This document shows positions 57,045-64,000 of a DNA stretch of 64,000 nucleotides, piece after piece. The notes under the pieces were generated by a model, which searched no databases, was not told the DNA's origin, and saw only the letters and a list, made by a program, of their open reading frames with translations. Location of the stretch: positions 5,346,284-5,410,283 of the forward strand of contig JAJEKV010000019.1 in the NCBI GenBank assembly GCA_021234155.1, in the 5' to 3' direction. The DNA is from Isoetes taiwanensis. Taxonomy: Eukaryota > Streptophyta > Lycopodiopsida > Isoetales > Isoetaceae. How positions within the stretch are numbered: the first letter of the stretch is position 1; every line of letters starts with the position of its first letter. Position numbers and translations under genes: made by a program.

Positions 57045-59372
57045 AGGCGAGCCCCGTAAATGTCGGACACTGACATGTTTTAACCATGTCATTTTGACAT
57101 GTTATAGCCGTGGATGGGCGATGACTCCTGATGGATGGGGGATGACTCCTGATGCCAGGGCATGGGCACGACCACCCATCTTCAATATGCCATGGATCCT
57201 CATCTTCAATATGCCATGGATCCTCACGCCATGCAAGGATGGGCTTGTACGGATGTCAGAAAGACATGTTATAGCCACGAAGAAAGGAGGAATTCTGTTT
57301 TTTCAAACAGAGTGCCATTTCGAGACAATTCCTCCCCTTCCCGCGCCTTCATTGGAGCGAAATTGATGTAGGAGGAACCCTAAACCCAAAGCTGGTCGAT
57401 TTGGAGTGGAGCATTCACGTTTATTGAACCCATTCACTGATGAACAGACTTAAAGCCGTTGTTCTTTCAGCCCAAATTTAAATTTGTTCACTTTGTTTAC
57501 AATGTAAAATCGGCCAGCATTGTGGCACTATGGATGTATGCAAAAACAGCTTTGCTAACGACAAGCCCAATGATATTTACTCAGTCTGGCAGCAGGTAAG
57601 AGTATCAAAGTTCTTTATTTTTGGGAAAACATGGCACAGTACATCATCTCCTGCTTCATTTCCTTCTGTTTTGTGGCAGATGTTGGAAGGGATTGAGGCA
57701 CAAAATCCTCTCGAGGGACCTTTCAGCCAAAAGGATTTGCAATGGACAGAAGACAAAAGAGTAAAGAAAGCGGTTGGCTCAGTTAGTGGTGTTTCAGCCC
57801 AATTTTGTTACATTCCAACTGCCCGTGTTCCAGATTTTGTTGAAGGGGAGAGGAGAAATGTGCATTGCCCAACAGATTTCTACAAGAGCACTAGCAAATC
57901 CCAAAAACCAGGCTCTTTGAAACAACCTAATGTGAATAGTCATTTGACATATACAATGTAAGCCTATTTTGAAATAGTTTGTTTGGTGTGTTTGTTGTCG
58001 CAAGAACTAAACTAAAATGTAACTTGCCATTTGTAATTGTAGCTACTTGGTGCACTTATGGACCAAGTGATTTCAAATGAGGACATTCATCCAATTGAGC
58101 CAATGAAACCAAGGCAAAAACGGAAAAAGAAAACCAAATGGGGAAAGGATGGGATACTGCAGAACCTATGGAACAAAGAAAGGTTGATCGAAGAATGTAT
58201 TGACCAAAGAATTGGATGATTCGACCATATTGAGCAAAAGAAGTGGATGATTCTCAACAACGTGGTAAAGGAAGGAATAAAAGGAAGAGCAGAGCTCAAG
58301 GTGGAAAAAAGAAGCAAACAAGTCCTCTTCCTGATACTGCTGAAATAGGCGAGCAGCATCCAATTACTAGAAGAAGTAGAAGATTGCGTGGTGAGTCCTA
58401 CAAACGAGGTTGTATGTGTCACTTTTTAGTAAGACAACTATATATTAAACCGGAATGGAGTCAGATTGTATACTATGAGAAGAACCATATCAACAAGGAA
58501 GGTGTTGTTTGCCATGGTCAGATCCATGATGAAAGTGTTGGCACAAGATATCAGCATGCACCATGGATTTCCCAACAAAAAAGGGATTGGGTGAGGGGCT
58601 TGTTGGTAGAAGGTCACTCACCTCGAGAGGTAATGAGGATGCATGAAGAGCAGGTTGTCCATAAGTTAGAAATGCAGGGGGTGGGCAGCAAGGATAGAGA
58701 TGACTTTCTAGATATAGATGATATACGGAACACATTTGATGAGGTTTCTAAGTCCACCTGGAAGCAGCATATGAATGTGACTCAAAGTGTGAGAATGTGG
58801 GTAGATCAAAATCCAGATTCGGTATTCTTGCATCAAGAAGGGGCACCCTTCCATCTTGGGATCATGACACCCTTTCAAATGGAAATGTTATTGAAATATG
58901 GCAAGGGAAATGCCATAGCAATGGATGCCACCTTCAAGACTAATGACTTGAGGTTTATGTTGTATACCTTCATTGTATTTGATAGCCACAGAAATGGAGT
59001 GCCCAAGTGCATGGGTTTTGACGTCTAGCTCAACGAAAGTTGACATTCAATGTTGGCTTCAACATATGAAGAACCATATACACCTAGAAGATCCTACATG
59101 GGCCCCTCTTGCTTTATAGTTGGCGATGCGGAGGCAGATCATGCAGGCCAATCATACTTGGCTATAACATGTCATGGGGTTGATGCACACGTCGCATGCA
59201 TGTCCCTTAATCACGGGGGATCCGGGAGGCATGGTCATGGTGTGCGAGATACCCATATGATGGATATGCATCCATCGAACGAAGCCCATGGGCCCAACAA
59301 ATGGACCCATAGGGCTATAACATGTCAAAATGACATGGTTAAAACATGTCGGTGTCCCGAATTTACGGGGCT
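57045..59372 (+). mobile_element. MULE with 60-bp terminal inverted repeats
   Basis: The 60-bp ends 57050-57109 and 59313-59372 are inverted copies with four mismatches, beginning AGCCCCGTAAAT and containing CATGTCATTTTGACATG, itself an inverted repeat. CGGTGTC occurs on both sides (57038-57044 and 59375-59381) as part of the probable target duplication; a 9-bp window matches at seven positions. The element carries its own degraded transposase and interrupts the H3-like gene. Confidence 0.85.
57530..59170 (+). pseudogene. MULE transposase, stops and one frameshift
   Basis: Inferred exon 1 (57530-57595) joins exon 2 (57681 on) across a GT-AG intron. Readable parts: a Cys/Tyr motif WCTYGPSDFK, a basic stretch, RGCMCHFLVRQLYIKPEWSQ (zinc-binding domain of MULE transposases), NAIAMDATFKTNDLRF with the first catalytic Asp, and CFIVGDAEAD with the second. 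Four TGA codons at 58078, 58096, 58201 and 58231 interrupt the N-terminal part in one frame, and a one-base indel near 59005 precedes TKVDIQCWLQHM. The segment with the catalytic Glu and the SWIM finger is missing. The splice phase near 57955-58042 does not close cleanly. A different lineage from the MULE at 21-25 kb. Confidence 0.8.
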
Positions 59373-59738
59373 TTCGGTGTCGGGGGCAAGACCACGCCAA
59401 GAAGCCGATCAGCCCCCAATCGACTCGACCAAAAGAATCCGCGCCGCAGTGCGGGCGCCCGCACCGTGGCCTTGAGGGAGATTCGGGAGTACCAGAAGAC
59501 AACCGAGCTCCTGCTACGGAAACTCCCTTTCCAGCGCCTGGTCCGAGAAATAGCACAAGAATATAAGACCGATTCTCGGTTTTAGACTTTTGCTATGCTC
59601 ACCCTCCAGGAGGCCGTAAACAATTACCTGGTATCCTCTTTTGGGGATGCTAATCTCTGTGCTATTCATGCCAAGAGGGTCACCAAAATGACCAAGGATC
59701 TGGCTCTCGCCCAGAGGATTTGGGGACACCATAACTAG

Positions 59739-60000
59739 CTTGCTTGTCAAGCAATCCCTTGTACAATTTTGTATAAAAATATAAGAAATTTTGGTTGTCT
59801 AATTTCATGAATATAAAGTATTTATTTAATTAATATTAATGACTGGCGCTGACGTCAGCATAAAAAATTTAAAATAAAGTACACAATAGAGTTTAGTGTT
59901 TCATTTTCTTTCTTTTTTTTTTTTTTTTTTTTTTGAGGGTAAGATTTATATATTTATACTAGAAACGTGTGCCCGACGATGTCGGGCATTACTTATGTAC
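59739..60000. other. Spacer with a poly(T) run and a small hairpin
   Basis: T-run 59913-59934 followed by GAGGGTAAGATTTATATATT resembles the 3' end of a minus-strand L1-like insertion (TATAAATCTTACCCTC then A-run). Immediately right, GCCCGAC-GAT-GTCGGGC (59971-59987) is a perfect 7-bp stem. No coding part remains. Confidence 0.4.
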
Positions 60001-63000
60001 GTGTGGAATTTGTAGATGTCATAGAATGTTATAGATGGCATCACGTCGATCCTTTGGAGGCACGCCGGTGACAATGGCATAGATGCATGTGCACATGTAT
60101 GCGTTAATTTTGTCGATTTTGAAAATGGATATGATATTAAATTTGGGATCTAAGCTCACCCCAGTTTTCTTTGCACTCTAAGAAAGCATGCCTGTGAAGA
60201 GAGGCGGAGGTCCTTCAAGGTCTCAATAAATGAGTTGGCACTGTTTACCTCTTTATAATTTTTAATATAGTACAGAGTAAATGTTGGTCTAGCAAAGTAT
60301 GGCCAATTCACCAAGATAGATTGCACCACTAATTCTTGGTCACTTTTCGTGAATCACAATGTAGCCATTTATAGATAAAGAGGGTGACACTCTTGATACA
60401 ACTGCAAGGGGCAAAACACTTAAAGGATAACGCTTTCTAAAGCATGTTGATCGCCAGCATCATGATTATTTTTTTGGTATTTACTACAGACAAATCCATT
60501 TAGAGTTCAATGGATTGCTCAATCCAACAAAAATCAATACTCAAATAGAGAGTTCGCAAGCCTTTCATGCAACACAAAGATTTCTTGCTACATAAGAACT
60601 TGAGAAAAATGCCTATGGAGAATCCTTCTATAGAAATTGATCTACTTTATGCAAGATACACCACTCCAGTGTGCAATTTAGATTAGGGAATCATTGGATA
60701 TTAATTCTCTGCAATTGACCTTTGTTCTTTTAATAATTATTTAGGAAATCAATTGGGATTATAAACAAAATAATATATTATGCACACGTCTTTTCACTAT
60801 CTTTAGTCTGCCATTTCAATTCCGATGAAAATGTAAAATGCATACAAAACACCACGTCAATTGAAAAAGACTTCAGCTTACCCTGGTAGATCACCCTGCT
60901 TACCATCCAAAACACCATGTCCATTCAAAAAGATTTAAGCAACATCATGAGAAGTGGAACTGGGAAACCACATAAAAAATGACATTACATACACTTAGGT
61001 GCTTGAGTATCATTGTCCAATTAAGACCAAATGACTATTGCTTAATAGTGCACTCACGGCCTGCCCAATTAGCATTACATTAAGTTGATTCTATCTGCGC
61101 CTAATGATAGGCTAAAACATAGTACTTGGTTGTTTTATTCCACTGCTCGATTAGCTTTTGCATAATCAGTGCATTACATTTGAATTTGAAAAACAGACAT
61201 GCATGAGGACTTTATTTTATAGCGTTCTTGGTCTTCCTTTCGAGAGTTAATCAGTTATAGAAAGACATGCAATGAGGTCAAACATCTAAGGTTAGATGTT
61301 CAATAGCCAAGTACTGGTGGCAATCATAGAGGCAACATGTTATAGAACTCAGCATGCCCATTAAAACTTGATATAATTGTAGATCTCACATCTACTATAG
61401 ATATGCCTCAAAAGTGGAGAGCATGTGAATCTCTCTGCATGTGAATCTCTCTCATCTACTATAGATACACCTCAAAGGTGAGGAGAAAAAGATTACATTT
61501 CCATAATCAAACTTCTCTGCCATTCTCTGCCATTCGATTCTGCAACCAAGAAAACACTTCAGATTCTACATCTATCAAGAACTTTAGGTGATGAAAAAGA
61601 AAAACAAATGATAATAGCTCCTCTAAGTTGGCTGTTGCAAATTGATGATGCCAGAGTGCAAAACACAGATATATTTGAGGGCAACTGTCAAAAAATGCAA
61701 AGGATCTATACAATACTTAGTTGCCTCCCATTCTTCATGTTTCTTTTCATTTTTAATAAGTTTTCAAGATAATGACGTTCTGGTCGCAAAATCGTTTATT
61801 ATTACATGAACAAAAGTGATTAGCTATCTAGGTTTTTGTTTTCTCCTGCCCTTTTTGCCTGTTCGACTATTTTTCTGCTTTCTTACTTGTTGCACCTTCT
61901 TACTTGAAATTATTTTGCATGCCCATATAAAGAAACGTGCGGCTCATGTTTTTGGTGCAGATATAAGCTTCAGGGTTTAGGCTGAAGTATCCCCGTCCTC
62001 TAACAACTTGACCATATACTCTTCCTATGCTGATCAATAATATGGTTGTATACAGAATTATTCTGTAGTTATCATAGGCATATATTGTAGTTAAGAAAAT
62101 GCAGTGTTTACAACCTGAAACTACAACATTTGGTCAGTCCAGCATTTCTATGGGTCCTATGGTCAATCCAACATTTCTATGGATCCTACCGCCTTATTTC
62201 ACCTTTTGTCTTTGTGCATTCTTCAGGGTTTAACGTTTACTCTTTCATTTAAACGACCACAACATAGGAAAATATGAAGCATGAAATAAATTCAAATATG
62301 AGAAACTGAACTTGAGTAAATAAAATAACAGAGCTATCCAAACTGCTGGCTGCATCATAATGTTAAGACTTGAAGAACTGGATTGCCAAATTCAATAGAA
62401 TCAAAAGATCTTGTCCAGATTTCAAGTTGTTATAAATATAATACAGCATCATAAGATTACACCATGCTTGAGGGCAGTTTCCAATGCAAGTAGATATCAT
62501 GTAGAACCTTTTGCCTTGTGGGCATTGAGCAAATCTTTCCTTTTAAAAAACAGAAGCAGCCATCTAAATTTGCAAAGCACTAAGTTGACCTTAACCGCTC
62601 TTGCAAATGCATAGTTTAAACTTGAAATAATAGAGCTGTCATAATATTGTACATGCATAATATGCTGGATATCAAAGAGGATTATGTGCTGGATTACATG
62701 GATTTGGTTTAAAGCATAGTCAGGTCTGGTTCACAAAAATTAATAAGGAGCATCCAAACCTAATCATCCTCTAGCTTTTGGAGTCTAACTGATTGAATGA
62801 TGCTGCATTATAGTACCAATTTATATCTAGAAGCGAAATTGATGAAAGATGTGAGGTGGATTTCCAAACCAAACTTTAAAAAGAAATTCCTTGCGTGGAT
62901 CTTCCAGTTTACTGAGCAAGCTTGAAGAATATCATGGTTGATTTTCCAAAATAAAATGAGACAAAAGTAAAACATCAAACAGACATCCAGGGTAAAAGAG

Positions 63001-63342
63001 CTGATTCACGGATTGCGGAGCTGGGTTAACCTATATTAATTAAAGCATAAAAGAGAATCTAAGAAGTTTACCTGCACGTTACCTTCCTTTCTTGTTGTTG
63101 CAAGAAAACTGCTTGCTTCAAAACTCTGATATTTGAAAGAAAGAACTTGCTTCACATTTAAATGAGAGAAAGGGCTCTTACTTCACATTTCATGGCTGCA
63201 TAAGCTTCAATCCTTGATTTATAGCCTAAGTCTTACAGATTTGTTGCGTTTAGTGCTGATGTGATGGTTCAAGGTTTCTCACACGCTGGGTCAATTCCAG
63301 ATACATAAAATAATTAGAACGATCAAATCCCACAATTAAGCT
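60001..63342. other. Long stretch without a recognised gene
   Basis: All open frames are short and show no domain. Small direct repeats are present (CATGTGAATCTCTCT twice near 61425-61460 with TCTACTATAGATA on either side; ATCCAACATTTCTATGG-type duplication near 62135-62190). It may be the 3' intergenic region of the minus-strand gene ending at about 63352. Confidence 0.4.
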
Positions 63343-63348
63343 TTATGC

Positions 63349-63987
63349 CTCATCAACCAGATTTGAAGAGTTGTAGAAGAAATGACTTGCCTCTTCTTTT
63401 AATGGAAATAGAGTTGATTGTACCACGTTACTGACATTAGACGTGAAGAAGCTCCCATTACTGGGATGATCGTTTAAGAGAGTATCAAACTCAGGGATGT
63501 ATGTACCTGTGCCAAGGCCGTGAGAATTGGCTGTCACACACAAACGAAGCATTTTAATATACAAACAATAAACTGAACATGCATTGTATTGCATGCTGCA
63601 CAGTTAGAGATATACTTGTGTACGTCTTTATTACCCACCACTAAGGTCGTCCTGAAGCATGGTTGAATTAGACTCAGAATATGCAGAGCCATTGGTAACA
63701 GAACAGCTTAAAGAGGAGAGCCAGATGCACAAACTGAACTGATCTGTCTTAGAAGAATAAAAATCTCAGTGAATGTTAAAACAAAATAAAAAAAATGAAA
63801 TGCGAAATAGTTGAACCTAGAATCGAAAAACAAAATAAAAAATGAAATGCGAAATAGTTGAACCTAGAATAGAGAATCTGGTGCATTACATTGGGCAATT
63901 TTTTGTCTTGAACTTTCAATATATCATAAAAGCATCCTGCTGGTATATCCCGCCTGCAGCTAGGTCTACAAACCTCAACGTCCAAAG
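63349..63987 (-). CDS. 3' end of an unrecognised gene running out of the window
   Basis: Three exon-like pieces on the minus strand. The outermost (to about 63892, at the window edge) reads LDVEVCRPSCRRDIPAGCFY and DILKVQDKKLPN before GTAATG. A middle one (about 63704-63645) reads SVTNGSAYSESNSTMLQDDL. The last (63579-63349), after GTGTGTGACAG, reads ANSHGLGTGTYIPEFDTLLN and ends in NLVDEA and TAA. The last two join in phase (AGT G|CC). The protein end is Ser/Asn-rich and probably disordered; I do not recognise the family. Only the C-terminus lies in this window. Confidence 0.45.
63780..63878. repeat. 49-bp tandem duplication in an intron
   Basis: ACAAAATAAAAA(AA)ATGAAATG, then CGAAATAGTTGAACCTAGAAT, is present twice head to tail, inside the presumed intron between the first two exons of the gene at the right edge. 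Confidence 0.85.
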
Positions 63988-64000
63988 AAATATGGCTACA

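Larger units (their letters stand above)
56688..59738 (+). pseudogene. Histone H3-like gene with long Gln-rich tail, split by a MULE
   Basis: Left part 56688-57044 and right part 59382-59738 share one frame, and a MULE sits between them. Right part: [40 protein letters not shown], then [23 protein letters not shown] and LALAQRIWG, which is the H3 histone fold (helices N, 1, 2, 3) with unusual substitutions (Trp in the last helix, end GHHN). A TAG at 59583 stands where H3 has Gln68. The tail before the fold is about 125 residues from ATG 56751, with AEQQRQAEELAKQSQDQQQP and basic KRRQKSTVHKSKS, instead of the usual 38-residue tail; it also has [11 protein letters not shown]. Loop 1 is not longer than in H3, arguing against CENH3. 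An in-frame TGA at 56685 bounds it on the left, so the true start is uncertain. Intronless, possibly a retrocopy-derived variant; now broken. Confidence 0.75.

Noticed and set aside
59382-59738. H3-like fold as centromeric CENH3
   Set aside because: Loop 1 is the same length as in ordinary H3 and the helix 1 and 2 motifs are H3-like; CENH3 usually has a longer loop 1.
1-64000. CRISPR arrays, tRNA or rRNA genes
   Set aside because: No regularly spaced short repeats and no tRNA- or rRNA-like segments were noticed by eye; a tRNA scan was not possible.

Overview
This window is nuclear DNA of a land plant. It holds two intact intron-rich plant housekeeping-type genes: the mitochondrial succinyl-CoA ligase alpha subunit (7 exons, plus strand) and a plastid-type alpha/beta hydrolase (11 exons, minus strand). 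They are convergent at 50.3-55.6 kb, and every intron has GT-AG borders and closing phases. Most of the rest is transposon sequence of many classes and ages. The mixture (non-LTR elements with TTCC-type tails, Tat-like Ty3/gypsy, copia, MULEs and a HUH-endonuclease element) fits a large, repeat-rich genome such as a fern or other non-flowering plant. That placement is inference from gene and transposon style only.

Layout. 0-3 kb: non-coding, with a perfect 194-bp inverted repeat and a GATC-dense patch. 3.3-7.2 kb: decayed L1-like LINE, minus strand. 8.0-8.6 kb: small three-exon gene of unknown function. 10.5-10.9 kb: 3' end of a second L1-like copy. 11.5-15.0 kb: candidate HUH (rolling-circle type) transposon. 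15.1-16.4 kb: 5'-truncated LINE of a second family. 16.8-21.4 kb: Ty3/gypsy element with an RNase H domain ahead of the reverse transcriptase. 21.4-24.8 kb: spliced MULE transposase with SWIM finger. 25.2-25.95 kb: 250-bp tandem repeat. 26-36.5 kb: mostly non-coding, with gag and copia scraps, a 921-bp MULE-type MITE, exon-like segments and one relative of the HUH element's 3' end. 36.65-44.9 kb: two tandemly placed LINEs of the second family, minus strand. 45.0-47.6 kb: head-to-head copia halves, each hit by LINE tails. 50.3-55.6 kb: the two intact genes. 56.7-59.7 kb: an H3-like histone gene with a very long tail, split by a MULE. 63.3-64 kb: 3' end of a gene running out of the window.

Main points of interest. 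(1) The HUH-endonuclease gene at 12.97-14.82 kb, with HUH and YxxK motifs and no visible helicase, sits in an element whose 3' hairpin recurs at 35.5 kb and 50.1 kb; the last lies about 150 bp upstream of the succinyl-CoA ligase start codon. The nearest class I can name is the Replitrons. (2) A histone H3-fold gene with a roughly 125-residue Gln-rich tail carries a MULE insertion whose removal restores one frame. (3) Five unrelated reading frames are broken by twelve in-frame stops, every one of which can be explained by C-to-T change.
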